DNA of 64,000 nucleotides, from the NCBI RefSeq assembly GCF_000695625.1, contig NZ_JMQI01000019.1, positions 1 through 64,000 on the forward strand. Direction: 5' to 3'. Positions 24,325-33,227 of the stretch are shown here, piece by piece; positions within the stretch are counted from its first letter, which is position 1; every line of letters starts with the position of its first letter. The notes beneath the pieces were generated by a model. That model searched no databases. It had not been told where the DNA came from and saw only the letters and a list, made by a program, of their open reading frames with translations. The DNA is from Amycolatopsis rifamycinica (GTDB lineage: Bacteria; Actinomycetota; Actinomycetes; Mycobacteriales; Pseudonocardiaceae). A program made the translations under genes and the position numbers.

Positions 24325-24912
24325 GTGACCGGGGGCTACCTGAAGGGCCGGATCCGCCGCGAAGACATCATCACGGCGGCGGCCTCGGCGTACGGCGAGC
24401 TCGGCTACCACGGCTCGTCGCTGCGGGAGATCGCCAAGCGCGTCGGGATCTCGCACGCCGGCCTCCTCTACTACTTCCCCACCAAGGAAGCCCTGCTCGC
24501 CGCCGTGCTGGAACGCCGGGACGCCGAGGACACCGAGCGCGAGCAGCTCGCCGCGCCACCCGGGCTCGAAGTCCTGCGCCACTTCGTCGCGCTCGCCGAG
24601 CACAACGTCCGCCACCCCGGGATCGTCGACCTCTACTCGCGCCTCGCCGCGGAAGCGGTCGCCCCGGACCACCCGGCGCACGAGTACTTCGTCCGCCACT
24701 ACCGGGCCGCGCGGGACGGCGTCCGCGAGTCGTTCGAAGCCCTCGCCGCCCGCGGCGAGCTGCGGGAGGGCGTCGAGCCCGGGATGGCGGCGCTGACGTT
24801 CATCGCGCTGATGGACGGCCTGCAGGTGCAGTGGCTGACCGTGCCGGGCGACGTCGACCTGGTCGGCTCGCTGCGCTGCCACCTGCAGAACCTGCTCACC
24901 GTCCCGCTCTGA
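24325..24912 (+). CDS. TetR-family transcriptional regulator
   Basis: 195 residues from GTG. Helix-turn-helix at about 12-58: REDIITAAASAYGELGYHGS, then LREIAKRVGISHAGLLYYFP. The C-terminal ligand domain ends MAALTFIALMDGLQVQWL, common in the TetR_C group near sugar-metabolism genes. Divergent from deoR; its targets are not evident but may include the sugar genes at 25767-27607. Confidence 0.82.
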   Translation: MTGGYLKGRIRREDIITAAASAYGELGYHGSSLREIAKRVGISHAGLLYYFPTKEALLAAVLERRDAEDTEREQLAAPPGLEVLRHFVALAEHNVRHPGIVDLYSRLAAEAVAPDHPAHEYFVRHYRAARDGVRESFEALAARGELREGVEPGMAALTFIALMDGLQVQWLTVPGDVDLVGSLRCHLQNLLTVPL

Positions 24913-24966
24913 AGGGCGGGAAAACGGCGGCGGGAAAGACGGCGGCCGCGGGTAGGGTTCGCTCGC

Positions 24967-25737
24967 GTGACCGGGGACGACCTGCTGCAGGACCAGCCGC
25001 ACCGGCGGGTGGTGCGCATCGGCGACACCGTCCGCAGGCCCACGTACCCGTGGTCGCCGGCGGTCCACGCTCTGCTGCGGCATCTGGAGGCCGTCGGCTT
25101 CCCGTACGCACCGCGCGTGCTGGGCCTCGACGCGGACGGCAACGAGGTGCTGACCTACCTGGAGGGCACATCGGGCCCCGAGGGCTGGGCCGAGGTGACC
25201 GGCGACGCCGGCCTGACGAGGTTCGCGCGGCTGCTGCGGGACTACCACGACGCGGTGGCCGGCTTCCGGTCGCCCGACGGGCTCGCCTGGTTCACCGGCG
25301 AACGCGGCACGAGCGGCCACGAGGTCATCTGCCACGGCGACTTCGGTCCCTGGAACGTCGTCTGGCGAGGCGGGCAGCCGGTGGGCATCCTCGACTGGGA
25401 CTACGCCCGTCCCGGCACCCGGATCCACGACGTCGCCTACGCCCTGGAGTACGTCGCCCCCTTCCGGGACGACGCCGAGTGCCTGCGGTGGCTGCGTCAT
25501 CCCCGGTCTCCCGATCGGCGGCACCGCCTGGAGCTGTTCGCGAGCGGCTACGGCCTGACGTCCACGGCGGGCCTGGTCGATGCCGTGATCGAAACCCAGC
25601 GGGACGGCATCGACCAGGTCCGGAAGCTGGCCGCCGCGGGAATCCAGCCCCAGGTCGACTGGGTCGCCGGCGGCTTCCTCGAGGAGTTGGCGGACCGGGT
25701 GGCCTGGAGCCGGGCCCACCGGCATCTCTTCGAGTAG
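24967..25737 (+). CDS. Aminoglycoside-phosphotransferase-family kinase
   Basis: 256 residues from GTG 24967. APH/choline-kinase fold: VICHGDFGPWNVVW (catalytic Asp and Mg-binding Asn) and VGILDWDYARPGTRIHDVAY (metal-binding Asp). The N-terminal nucleotide loop is short, as in many family members that phosphorylate small hydroxylated metabolites rather than antibiotics. Substrate unknown; a resistance role should not be assumed. Confidence 0.78.
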   Translation: MTGDDLLQDQPHRRVVRIGDTVRRPTYPWSPAVHALLRHLEAVGFPYAPRVLGLDADGNEVLTYLEGTSGPEGWAEVTGDAGLTRFARLLRDYHDAVAGFRSPDGLAWFTGERGTSGHEVICHGDFGPWNVVWRGGQPVGILDWDYARPGTRIHDVAYALEYVAPFRDDAECLRWLRHPRSPDRRHRLELFASGYGLTSTAGLVDAVIETQRDGIDQVRKLAAAGIQPQVDWVAGGFLEELADRVAWSRAHRHLFE

Positions 25738-25766
25738 GCGGCGGGCACGGTCGCGTCGCGGCCGGC

Positions 25767-26876
25767 TCAGGTTTCCCCCAGAGTCTTCGCGTACGGGTCC
25801 CACTCCGGCGGCAGCAGCGGCGGGACGTCGACGCTGCTGGTGACCTCCACGCTCTGCCCGCGCGTCATGGACTCGTCGATGGCCAGCATCGCGTCGAGCA
25901 CGTGGTAGGCCAGCTCGCCCGACGCGCGTTCCGGCACCCCGGCCCGGATGGCCCGCGCCAGTTCGAGCGCGCCGGTGCCGCGCGAAGCCGCGTGTCCCCG
26001 GGGCGCCAGCTCTTCCGGCTCGTCCCGGTCGAGCAGGAGCAGCCGGGTCGGCCGGTCGAACCGGTTGGGGTCCGGCAGCACGGCGGTGCCGAGGGTGCCG
26101 GTCAGCTCGACCAGCCCGCCCCGCTCGAGCGCCGAGTCGAAGCTCAGGACCAGCTGGGCCGAGGCGTGCTCGAACTCGACGAGCGCGGTGACCGTGGTCG
26201 CCACCGACACCGGGAACTCCGTGCCTGCCCGCGGCCCGGACCCGACGACCCGCGTGTCGCGTGCCCGCCCGCCGGCCCCGGTGACACGCCGGACCGGGCC
26301 GAGCAGGTGCACCAGCGCCGTGAGGTAGTACGGGCCCATGTCGAGCAGCGGCCCGCCGCCGGGCTGGAAGTAGAACTCCGGTGCCGGGTGCCACCGCTCC
26401 GGGCCCGGCACCTGGAACAGGGCCAGCGCGGTGAGGGGACGGCCGATCCGGCCCGCCTCGACGGTGCGGCGCGCGGTCTGCAGCGCGGCGCCGAGCACGG
26501 TGTCCGGCGCGCTCGCCACGCGGAGCCCCTTCTCCCGGGCGCGGTCGAGGAGCTTGCGGCCGGTCTGGCGGTCCAGGGCCAGCGGCTTCTCCGTCCACAC
26601 GTGCTTGCCCGCTTCCAACGCGGCGAGCCCGACGTCGGCGTGTGCGGCCGGGACGGTCAGGTTGACCACCAGCTCGACGTCCGGGTCGGCCAGCAGCTCG
26701 GCCACCGTGCCCGCCCGCGGCACGCCGTACTCGGCGGCGCGCGCCGCCGCGCGCCCGGTGTCGAGGTCGGCGACCCGCACCACGCGGACGTCCGGGAAGG
26801 CGGTGAGGTTTTCGAGGTAGGTGCCGCTGATGACGCCGGTGCCGATGATCCCGACGCCGACCGGCCCGCCGGTCAC
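25767..26876 (-). CDS. Gfo/Idh/MocA-family oxidoreductase
   Basis: 369 residues; GTG 26876 overlaps the stop of the upstream TIM-barrel gene (GTGA). N-terminal Rossmann fold VGVGIIGTGVISGTYLENL, then NLTVPAAHADVGLAALEAG and the conserved EKPLA (catalytic Lys in HVWTEKPLAL); C-terminal domain GGGPLLDMGPYYLTALVHLLG. These enzymes oxidise or epimerise sugars with NAD(P). The partner isomerase suggests degradation of a sugar, inositol or C-glycoside-type compound; the exact one is unknown. Confidence 0.85.
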   Translation of the reverse strand: MTGGPVGVGIIGTGVISGTYLENLTAFPDVRVVRVADLDTGRAAARAAEYGVPRAGTVAELLADPDVELVVNLTVPAAHADVGLAALEAGKHVWTEKPLALDRQTGRKLLDRAREKGLRVASAPDTVLGAALQTARRTVEAGRIGRPLTALALFQVPGPERWHPAPEFYFQPGGGPLLDMGPYYLTALVHLLGPVRRVTGAGGRARDTRVVGSGPRAGTEFPVSVATTVTALVEFEHASAQLVLSFDSALERGGLVELTGTLGTAVLPDPNRFDRPTRLLLLDRDEPEELAPRGHAASRGTGALELARAIRAGVPERASGELAYHVLDAMLAIDESMTRGQSVEVTSSVDVPPLLPPEWDPYAKTLGET

Positions 26877-27607
26877 CGGCCCGCCCCGGTCAGGTAGGCG
26901 TGGCTGGCGGCGAGGGCTTCGAAGAGGTCGCCGTCGAAGGCGTCGAACTCGACCACGCGCAGGGCGTCCGGTGCCGCGGCGAGCACGTCGGCGACCGGCA
27001 CCCGCCCCTGGCCGGCCGGGACCTGGCCGGTGGCGTCGGTGGCCAGGCCGCCGTCCTTGACGTGGATGGCCCGCACGCGGTCGCCGAGCCGGCGCAGCAG
27101 CGCGGGCGCGTCTTCGCCGCCCGCGGTGGCCCAGTAGGTGTCGATCTCGAGGGCGACCGCCGGGTCGAGCTGCTCGGCGAACACTTCGAGGGCGCTGCGG
27201 CCGTCGATTCGGGATGCCAGCTCCCACCAGTGGTTGTGGTAGCCGGCGCGGACACCGTGCTCGGCCGCGAGTTTCGCGGCGGCGTTGAGCGCCTCCGCGG
27301 TGGCCGCGATGCCGGCCGGGTCCTGCCAGCGCTCGGCCGGCACGAACGGGTCGATCACCAGGCCGATGCCCAGCTCGGCCGCGGCGGCGAAGACGGCGTG
27401 CTGGTCGGCGCCGAGCAGCTGGGCGTGGGCGGTCGGGGCGGTCAGGCCGTTGGCGGGGAGCCCGGCCCGCAGTGCTTCGGCGTTCTCGACGACGCCGTAC
27501 GGCTCGACCTGCGTGAAGCCGATCGCGGCGAGCCGCCGCAGGGTGTCGGCGGGATCGGCCGCGAAGGCGTCGCGGACCGAATACAGCTGTACGGAAGGCA
27601 CGCTCAT
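26873..27607 (-). CDS. Sugar phosphate isomerase/epimerase-family TIM barrel
   Basis: 244 residues; ATG 27607 preceded by GGAGGAA. AP-endonuclease-2-like TIM barrel: SVQLYSVRDAFAADPADTL, FTQVEPYGV, GYHNHWWEL, ALEIDTYWA, IHVKDG and VVEFD, with the metal-binding His, Glu and Asp residues of xylose-isomerase-like enzymes. Coupled to the oxidoreductase gene and likely acting on its product or substrate. Confidence 0.82.
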   Translation of the reverse strand: MSVPSVQLYSVRDAFAADPADTLRRLAAIGFTQVEPYGVVENAEALRAGLPANGLTAPTAHAQLLGADQHAVFAAAAELGIGLVIDPFVPAERWQDPAGIAATAEALNAAAKLAAEHGVRAGYHNHWWELASRIDGRSALEVFAEQLDPAVALEIDTYWATAGGEDAPALLRRLGDRVRAIHVKDGGLATDATGQVPAGQGRVPVADVLAAAPDALRVVEFDAFDGDLFEALAASHAYLTGAGR

Positions 27608-27659
27608 CCCCAGTTCCTCCAGCTCCGGTGGCGGCCGTCCGCCACGGCTCCTCAATTTC

Positions 27660-27672
27660 TACCACCTGGTCA
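27660..27672. promoter_or_regulatory. ACCA-CC-TGGT dyad upstream of the sugar operon
   Basis: TACCACCTGGTCA, 53 bases upstream of the TIM-barrel start in an AT-richer patch (TCAATTTCTACC...GTCAAAATTGTG). Possible operator for a GntR/LacI-type or the nearby TetR regulator; short, so weak. Confidence 0.3.
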
Positions 27673-27816
27673 AAATTGTGCCCAGGGATTTTCCGACCGG
27701 TCCACCGGACGGCCGCGCGCGTGCCACGGCTCACGCCGCACGGCGTTTTGGCCGGCCGCCGATGGGGCAGTAACGCCAAGAGCAGGCAGCCAGGGCCGAT
27801 CCGGGAGGTGCCGGTA

Positions 27817-28008
27817 GTGGACAGGGCAGGGGACGAAAGGGACACGGAGGCCGCCGGGCGCCCGTGGTCCCGTCGCGACCTGACGGACCTGTCCGAGGCC
27901 GCCCGCGACCTCGACCGGCGGATCGAACAGCACCTCGAGCGGCTGCGCCGGGAACGCGCCCAGCGCGCCGCCGACATCCCCGGCCAGCGGCTCCGGCCCA
28001 GCGGCTAG
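27817..28008 (+). CDS. Small helical hypothetical protein (63 aa)
   Basis: GTG 27817 has GGGAGG eight bases upstream; GTG 27808 is an alternative. The core (DLTDLSEAARDLDRRIEQHL, then ERLRRERAQRAAD) is an amphipathic, heptad-like helix, suggesting a coiled coil. No known domain. G/C third positions support coding. Confidence 0.55.
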   Translation: MDRAGDERDTEAAGRPWSRRDLTDLSEAARDLDRRIEQHLERLRRERAQRAADIPGQRLRPSG

Positions 28009-28092
28009 CCGGCGGACCTCGCCTTCACCGCGCGGACGCGACCTACTACGCTGGGTGGCCCACGCCGCACGCCGAAGTCCTGCGAGGTCGCC

Positions 28093-28947
28093 ATGTCCGG
28101 CACGCCGTCAGCGCTGTCCCCGAGCCAGACGCCGGTGGGGGTGGACCCCGCCCGGCCGAGCATCGCGCGGATCTACGACGGGTTCCTCGGCGGCCACAAC
28201 TTCTACGAAGTCGACCGCGTGGTGATGGAGAAGATCCGCACGGCGGTCCCGGAAGCGGTGGACATCGCCCGCGGCAACCGCGGGTTCCACAACCGGGCAC
28301 TGCGGATGCTGGCCGGCCAGACGAAGATCCACCAGTACCTCGACTGCGGGTCCGGGCTGCCGACGGCCGAGAACACCCACCAGATCGTGCAGCGCATCGA
28401 CAAGGACAACACGGTCGTCTACATCGACAACGACCCGGTGGTCCTCGCCCACGGCCGCGCCCTGCTGGTCGAAAACGACTTCACGCACATGGTCGAGGCC
28501 GACATCTTCAAGCCGCGGGAAGTCCTGGGCCACGAAGGAGTGCTGCGGCACGTCGACTTCACCGAGCCGGTCGCGCTGCTGCAGGTCGGCACGATGCACC
28601 ACTACGAGGGCGACGGCGTCTTCGACATCATGCGCGAGTACATCGACGCGCTGCCGTCGGGCTCGTACGTGGTGCTTTCGCACTTCTACGACCCGGAAGT
28701 GCCGGAGCTGACCGAAATCGCCAAGCGCATCGAGCAGATCCTGGTCTCCGGCCCGCTCGGCGCCGGCCGCTTCCGCACCCGCGCGGAGATCGAAGCGATG
28801 CTGGACGGCCTCGAACTGCTCCAGCCGAACGCGACGTCGAAGCCGGGCATGGCGGTCTGCGACGAGTGGTGGCCGGACGGCCCCCGGCTGACGCCGCTCA
28901 GCGACTCGGCCAGGTGCGTCGCCGGGGTCGTCGGCTACAAGCGGTAA
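28093..28947 (+). CDS. SAM-dependent methyltransferase, DUF574 family
   Basis: 284 residues from ATG 28093. DUF574 hallmarks in order: PARPSIARIYDGFLGGHNFY, DIARGNRGFHNRALRMLA, YLDCGSGLPTAENTHQI (SAM loop), VVYIDNDPVVLAHGRALL, VALLQVGTMHHYEGD and YVVLSHFYDP. The family is abundant in actinomycetes, often in many copies, and its substrates are largely unknown. Confidence 0.88.
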   Translation: MSGTPSALSPSQTPVGVDPARPSIARIYDGFLGGHNFYEVDRVVMEKIRTAVPEAVDIARGNRGFHNRALRMLAGQTKIHQYLDCGSGLPTAENTHQIVQRIDKDNTVVYIDNDPVVLAHGRALLVENDFTHMVEADIFKPREVLGHEGVLRHVDFTEPVALLQVGTMHHYEGDGVFDIMREYIDALPSGSYVVLSHFYDPEVPELTEIAKRIEQILVSGPLGAGRFRTRAEIEAMLDGLELLQPNATSKPGMAVCDEWWPDGPRLTPLSDSARCVAGVVGYKR

Positions 28948-29010
28948 CCGGACGGCGGCGGCTCATCGAACGGGTCGCCGCGCCCGCCGGCCTCGCGGGT
29001 CCAGGCAGCC

Positions 29011-29361
29011 TCACGCCTCCGGTTCCTCGGCGGCTTCTTCGGCCGGCGGCACCCCCTCGCGCAGCCACTTCAGCTTGACCTCGAACTGGCCCTGCAGCCC
29101 GGTGCGCGCGATCACCGCGCCGGCCTGGGCGTCGAGTTTGACGCCGAACTTGAGTTCCACCTCGTCCGGGCCCAGGTCGCGGAACTGGGCCAGTGCGGCG
29201 GACGCGGCCGCGCGGACTTCGCTCAGCGCGTGCTCGAACGTCGTGGTCGCCTTGCGCAGCACGCCCGAGGGCGCCGCGGCCTGCTCCAGGCCGGGTTCCC
29301 CTTCGACCTCGACGACCACCGAACCGCCGTCGGCCAGCGGGAACCGCACGAACTCCTGCAC
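29011..29361 (-). CDS. Trypco1-type (trypsin-co-occurring) small protein
   Basis: 116 residues from GTG 29361, with GGAGAAGGAGA upstream and 18 bases after the lipoprotein stop. The fold is a short beta-rich unit: VRFPLADGGSVVVEVEG, then PDEVELKFGVKLDAQAGAVI and GQFEVKLKWLREG. The E-x-E-x-x-F/L-G-x-K-L...AGAVIA pattern is what I recognise as the trypsin-co-occurring domain 1 (CU044_2847 family), found beside trypsin-like proteases in actinobacterial conflict-type loci. Here the protease is the first gene of the same operon, as the name predicts. The tail is acidic and disordered (AEEAAEEPEA). Function unproven; a protease target or adaptor is plausible. Confidence 0.75.
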   Translation of the reverse strand: MQEFVRFPLADGGSVVVEVEGEPGLEQAAAPSGVLRKATTTFEHALSEVRAAASAALAQFRDLGPDEVELKFGVKLDAQAGAVIARTGLQGQFEVKLKWLREGVPPAEEAAEEPEA

Positions 29362-29379
29362 CGGATCTCCTTCTCTCCA

Positions 29380-30684
29380 CTAAGAGCCTGCTCCTGAGCA
29401 CGGCAGGTCGAGCCGCTGTTCCGGGCCGATGCCCTTGCGCACCTGTTCCAGCTGCCCGAGCAGGGTGGGCAGCCGGTCGGGGCGGGCCAGGTACTCCAGC
29501 ACCGCCTGGTAGAACGCGCTGGTCATCGCCGAGGGCATCAGGTCCGACGCGTCGAAGCAAAGTTCGCCGCCGCCGGCGAGGGTCGTCGCGATCCGCCGTG
29601 CCACGTCGCTGCCGTAGACGTTCTGCCCGACGAGGCCCTGGTGCACCGAGAACGCGGTCCCGCCGGACGGCCAGATCCGCTGTCCCTCCTCCCCGGCGAG
29701 GTAGGCCATGAGCCGGCGCGCGGCGGGGGTGTCGCGGAACATCCCGGCGAGGTCGGCCGAGACCTCGGACGGCCCGGCGCCGCCGGAGCCCGGGAACGGG
29801 AAGAACCGGAAGTCCCGGTCGGGGACGGGCGGCCCGCCGGGCCGCGGGACCGCGCTGTACCCGCCGATCGCGAACGAGGCGAGGTGCTCCAGCGCGCAGC
29901 CGGGCGGGTCGGCGAACATGGCCCGGCCGGCGTCGGCGAACGAAGTGAGCAGCGCCGCCGTTCTGCCGCCGCGGACCGTGCCCGGCGCCAGGACCAGCGT
30001 GCCCCAGCTCTGCCACGCGTCCACCACCGCCGGGTCGGTCCAGGCCAGCCGGCCGGCCGCCCAGTCGCTGTAGACCCGCGGCCCGGCGCGGTGCAGCAGG
30101 ATGTCCTCCAGCCAGTCCGTCCCGGGGAACCCGGAGTTCGGCGGGGCGCCCATGCCGAGGCACCACGGCGGCTGCCCGGCCGCGGCCATCCGCCGGGACA
30201 CCGCCACGAGCTCGTCCCAGGTCTCGGGCACGGGTCCGGTGAAGGTTTTCGGGGTGTACCAGACGATGCTCTTCAGGTCGGCCTTCACCGCGACCGCGTA
30301 CACCGCCTTGCCGCCGAGCTGCTGCAGCTTCAGCCACTGCGAACTGTAGGCCGCGGTGGCTTCCGCGCCGAGGACGGCATCCAGGGGCTTCAGGTGACCC
30401 GAACGCGCGTACCCCGCTAGTTCCGCCGGTTTCGACAGCACCGCCACGTGGGGCGGGGTGCCCTGCTGCAGGTCGCCGCGCAGCACCTGGTCCTGCGCAC
30501 GGGTGCCCTGGTAGCGCACGGGAATCCCGGATTCCCGGGTGAACCCGTCGAGCACCCGCTGGAACGCCGCCTGCTCGTCGCCGGTGAACGGCCCCAGCAC
30601 CGTGACCTCCTCCGTGCCGCTCCCGGCGGAACACCCGGACAGCAGCAGGACGACGGCCATCGCCAAGCCGGAGCAGCGCTTCAT
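29380..30684 (-). CDS. Family-1 extracellular solute-binding lipoprotein
   Basis: 434 residues with a lipoprotein signal peptide (VVLLLSGCSAG, lipidated Cys18). SBP_bac_1 fold: EEVTVLGPFTGDEQAAFQRV, ... HVAVLSKPAELAGYA, WYTPKTF and WDELVAVSRRM near the hinge, typical of sugar or glycerophosphodiester-type binding proteins. No ABC permease or ATPase lies in the operon. It follows a four-helix membrane sensor and a PknG-like kinase, so like mycobacterial GlnH it probably reports ligand binding to the sensor instead of feeding a transporter. Its start overlaps the sensor stop by one base. Confidence 0.82.
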   Translation of the reverse strand: MKRCSGLAMAVVLLLSGCSAGSGTEEVTVLGPFTGDEQAAFQRVLDGFTRESGIPVRYQGTRAQDQVLRGDLQQGTPPHVAVLSKPAELAGYARSGHLKPLDAVLGAEATAAYSSQWLKLQQLGGKAVYAVAVKADLKSIVWYTPKTFTGPVPETWDELVAVSRRMAAAGQPPWCLGMGAPPNSGFPGTDWLEDILLHRAGPRVYSDWAAGRLAWTDPAVVDAWQSWGTLVLAPGTVRGGRTAALLTSFADAGRAMFADPPGCALEHLASFAIGGYSAVPRPGGPPVPDRDFRFFPFPGSGGAGPSEVSADLAGMFRDTPAARRLMAYLAGEEGQRIWPSGGTAFSVHQGLVGQNVYGSDVARRIATTLAGGGELCFDASDLMPSAMTSAFYQAVLEYLARPDRLPTLLGQLEQVRKGIGPEQRLDLPCSGAGS

Positions 30685-31799
30685 CACGGCTCTCTCCTCG
30701 CGCGGAACCGGTATTCGTCGAGGCGGGGTTGCAGGCCGCCCACCGCCAGGACGCCGATTCCCGCGGCCAGCACGGGAATCCCGTAGCCGAGCACCTCGGT
30801 CCAGCCCGGTTCGGTGAGCCCCGGCCCCAGCAGCACCGCCTCGTCGGCCTCGGCCGACGGCGCGGCCGCACCGGCGGGCGGGGCGGTCGCCGCGGCGGCG
30901 AACGCGGCCACGGTGTCGCCGCACGCGGCCGCTCCGCCCGGTCCGCACTGTTCCACCAGCACCCGGGCGAGCATCGACTGGGCTTGGGTGGCGGCGGCCG
31001 TGGTGGCCGTGGACCGCGCGTCCACGGTCCGCTCCAGCGCGGCGCCGCTTCGCCGCGCGTCCGACTGGATTCCCAGCAGCAGTGCCGTTCCCGTGCCCAG
31101 CAGCACGCACGCCGCCGTGGCGGCCAGCAGCGCGGTGTTCACCGTGCGCCGGAACCGCCGGGCGAGGAACCGCTGGGTCCACGCCAGCGTGCCGAGCAGG
31201 ACGACCAGCGGCAGTGCCCAGAGCAGCGTGATCGCCGGGTCCAGCCAGTCGGCGCCGAGCTGGCCGTCGAGCGCGGCCCGCTGGGCGGCTTCGAGCCGGT
31301 CGAGCTGCGCGAGGATGCCGTTCTGCGGTGCGGTCAGCAGATCCGACGCCGACAGCAGGTTGCTCGCCGCGAGCGGGCCGCCCCCGTCCTGCCGGAAGTG
31401 GACATCGGCCTGGCCGATGAAGCCGTTGTAGGCCGGCAACAGCCCTTCGATCAGCCGGAGCGTCCGGCTGCCCGCTTCGCCGGCCGCGTTGTGCTCCGCG
31501 ACCTGGGCGAGCTGCTGGCTGGCCAAGGCGATTTCGTCCTCGTACTGCTCGCTGGGGCCGGTCAGTCTCGCCTGGCCGCCGTGGAACGCGGCCACCGCGG
31601 CGCCGTGCGCGGCCACGATCGCCCCCTTGGCCAGCGACACCTCGAGCACCGCGGGCGCGGTCCGCTCGCGCACCTCGGCGATGCTGGCCCGCAGGCCGAG
31701 GAAGGTCGCCAGGGCCGCGCCCAGCACCAGCACGCTGCCGGCCACCAGGCCCAGCCGCAGCCACCACAGGGTCTGCCGGGTCGTGCTGGTCGCGGTCAC
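30684..31799 (-). CDS. Membrane sensor protein, GlnX-like
   Basis: 371 residues, GTG start in a GTGA overlap with the vWA gene. Four membrane segments: about 14-35, then after an exported helical domain (36-180, Ala-rich, like a four-helix-bundle sensor) about 187-208 and 221-245, then a second exported segment with two Cys (285 region) and a last helix at about 337-360. This is the layout of GlnX, the membrane partner of GlnH and PknG in Mycobacterium tuberculosis. Sequence identity to GlnX cannot be judged here; the assignment comes from layout and neighbours (solute-binding lipoprotein after it, PknG-like kinase before it). Confidence 0.65.
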   Translation of the reverse strand: MTATSTTRQTLWWLRLGLVAGSVLVLGAALATFLGLRASIAEVRERTAPAVLEVSLAKGAIVAAHGAAVAAFHGGQARLTGPSEQYEDEIALASQQLAQVAEHNAAGEAGSRTLRLIEGLLPAYNGFIGQADVHFRQDGGGPLAASNLLSASDLLTAPQNGILAQLDRLEAAQRAALDGQLGADWLDPAITLLWALPLVVLLGTLAWTQRFLARRFRRTVNTALLAATAACVLLGTGTALLLGIQSDARRSGAALERTVDARSTATTAAATQAQSMLARVLVEQCGPGGAAACGDTVAAFAAAATAPPAGAAAPSAEADEAVLLGPGLTEPGWTEVLGYGIPVLAAGIGVLAVGGLQPRLDEYRFRARREP

Positions 31800-33223
31800 G
31801 AAGGCGCTCCGGCTTCGAACAGTTCACCACAGTGCCCGCACCGCTTCGCCGTCGGCCGCGCCTTGTGTCCACAGTGGACGCACTCGCGCGGGGCGCCGCC
31901 GGCTTCGGGCGGGGCGGCGACGGCGACGGGTTCCGCCCCGCCGGTGTAGGTGGAGAGGGTCGAACCGAGCACCAGGGAGAAGCCGTCGCGCGGGCGCACG
32001 CCGTCCTTGACCACGACGGTGCCGTCGTCGCGCACGTCGATCAACCGGCCCAGGCGCTTGAGGATCTCCGCGTTGCCCAGCTCGGTCGCCAGCCGGACCG
32101 CGGTACCCCACTCGCGCGCCGCCGTCACCCGGTCTTCGCGCTCGAAGGCGTCCCAGCCCGCCCGGACGGCGCGGCCGAGCTCGGCCTGCCCCGTGACGCG
32201 GGCGACGTTGTCGTCCGGCACGCTGGACAGCGCCAGGTCCTCGGTCAGGTAGCCGACGACGGCCTGCTGTTCGGCGACGGCCTCGTCGGCGCCGGCGAAG
32301 AGGCCGACGGTACCCAGCAACCGGTCCTCGTACCGGGTCAGCTCCCCCGTCCCGACGTCGAGGCAGAGGTGGTACTCGCGCAGTTCGTCGCCCCACGCCC
32401 CGGTGGGCAGCTCGAACACCCGGCCCTCCGTCCGGCACTGCGCGGTGAGGTCGACCTCGGCCGGGAAGACCTGCTTGACGAACCGAAGCCGGCTGTAGGG
32501 CATCGTGGTCATCCGCAGCCGCAGGTCCGGCACGGTCCGGCCCATCGCCTGCTCGACCAGGCGCCGGAAGTCCCCGGCGAGCTCGGCGTCCTCCAGCACG
32601 GCGTCCGCGCTGCCGCGCAGGACCGACGCGATGCGCTGCAGGTCCCGGGGTTCCCAGTCGTCACCGATGCCCCGGGCGTCACAGGCGAACCGGCCGCGGC
32701 AGCGGCCGAGCGCGGCCTCCAGCGCGCCCGCGCGGTCGGACTCGTTCTTGCCGTCGGTGAGCAGGACGGCGTGCCGGATGGTGGCCGGGGTCTTGTCGAA
32801 CAGGTCCCGGGCCAGGTCCAGCCACGTGCTCATCGCGGTGCCGCCCCCGGCGATCAGCTCGGCGGCCGCGGCCTTCGCCTCGTGGCGGGTCCGCTCGCCG
32901 GCCACCGCCAGCGGCGGCGCGGGCGGGTACACCAGCCGGGCGCGCCCGGTGCACTCGACCACGCCGAACAGCACGCCGTCCCGCAGCGAGCCGATGGCCG
33001 CCCGGCAGGCGTGCCGCGCGGCCTCGATCTTCGTCGGCGGCCAGTCCATCGAGCTGGAGCAGTCCACCAGCAGCAGCTCGGCGGTCGGCGGCGGCCCGGT
33101 CGCGGCGGCACCGGCGTCGCCCACCCGCACGGTGACGACGACGTCCATCCGGTCGTCGGCGGGCGCCAGGTACTTGTTCTGGCTCAGCTGGAGGGTGAAC
33201 GACGGGCGGTCCCGCTCGGGCAT
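31796..33223 (-). CDS. vWA-domain protein with C-terminal zinc ribbon
   Basis: 475 residues from ATG 33223, four bases after the kinase stop. The vWA domain (about 26-230) has a complete MIDAS: DCSSS (D54, S56, S58), T129 in GGGTAMSTW and D157 in LLTDGKNE. A beta-rich middle (230-340) and a helical part (340-420) follow, then GFSLVLGSTLSTYTGG and a zinc ribbon, CVHC...CGHC (C448, C451, C462, C465). vWA proteins bind partners through Mg at the MIDAS. The ribbon matches the CxxC pairs in the kinase, hinting at joint assembly. Cytoplasmic, since there is no signal peptide. Confidence 0.85.
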   Translation of the reverse strand: MPERDRPSFTLQLSQNKYLAPADDRMDVVVTVRVGDAGAAATGPPPTAELLLVDCSSSMDWPPTKIEAARHACRAAIGSLRDGVLFGVVECTGRARLVYPPAPPLAVAGERTRHEAKAAAAELIAGGGTAMSTWLDLARDLFDKTPATIRHAVLLTDGKNESDRAGALEAALGRCRGRFACDARGIGDDWEPRDLQRIASVLRGSADAVLEDAELAGDFRRLVEQAMGRTVPDLRLRMTTMPYSRLRFVKQVFPAEVDLTAQCRTEGRVFELPTGAWGDELREYHLCLDVGTGELTRYEDRLLGTVGLFAGADEAVAEQQAVVGYLTEDLALSSVPDDNVARVTGQAELGRAVRAGWDAFEREDRVTAAREWGTAVRLATELGNAEILKRLGRLIDVRDDGTVVVKDGVRPRDGFSLVLGSTLSTYTGGAEPVAVAAPPEAGGAPRECVHCGHKARPTAKRCGHCGELFEAGAPS

Positions 33224-33227
33224 CCGA

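Noticed and set aside
24967..25737. Aminoglycoside resistance gene
   Set aside because: Only the general kinase motifs are present; no feature ties it to antibiotic substrates.
23425..26598. Minus-strand open frame of 1057 codons as a giant protein
   Set aside because: Only the last 258 codons are a DeoR regulator; the rest is antisense to TetR, phosphotransferase and other genes.
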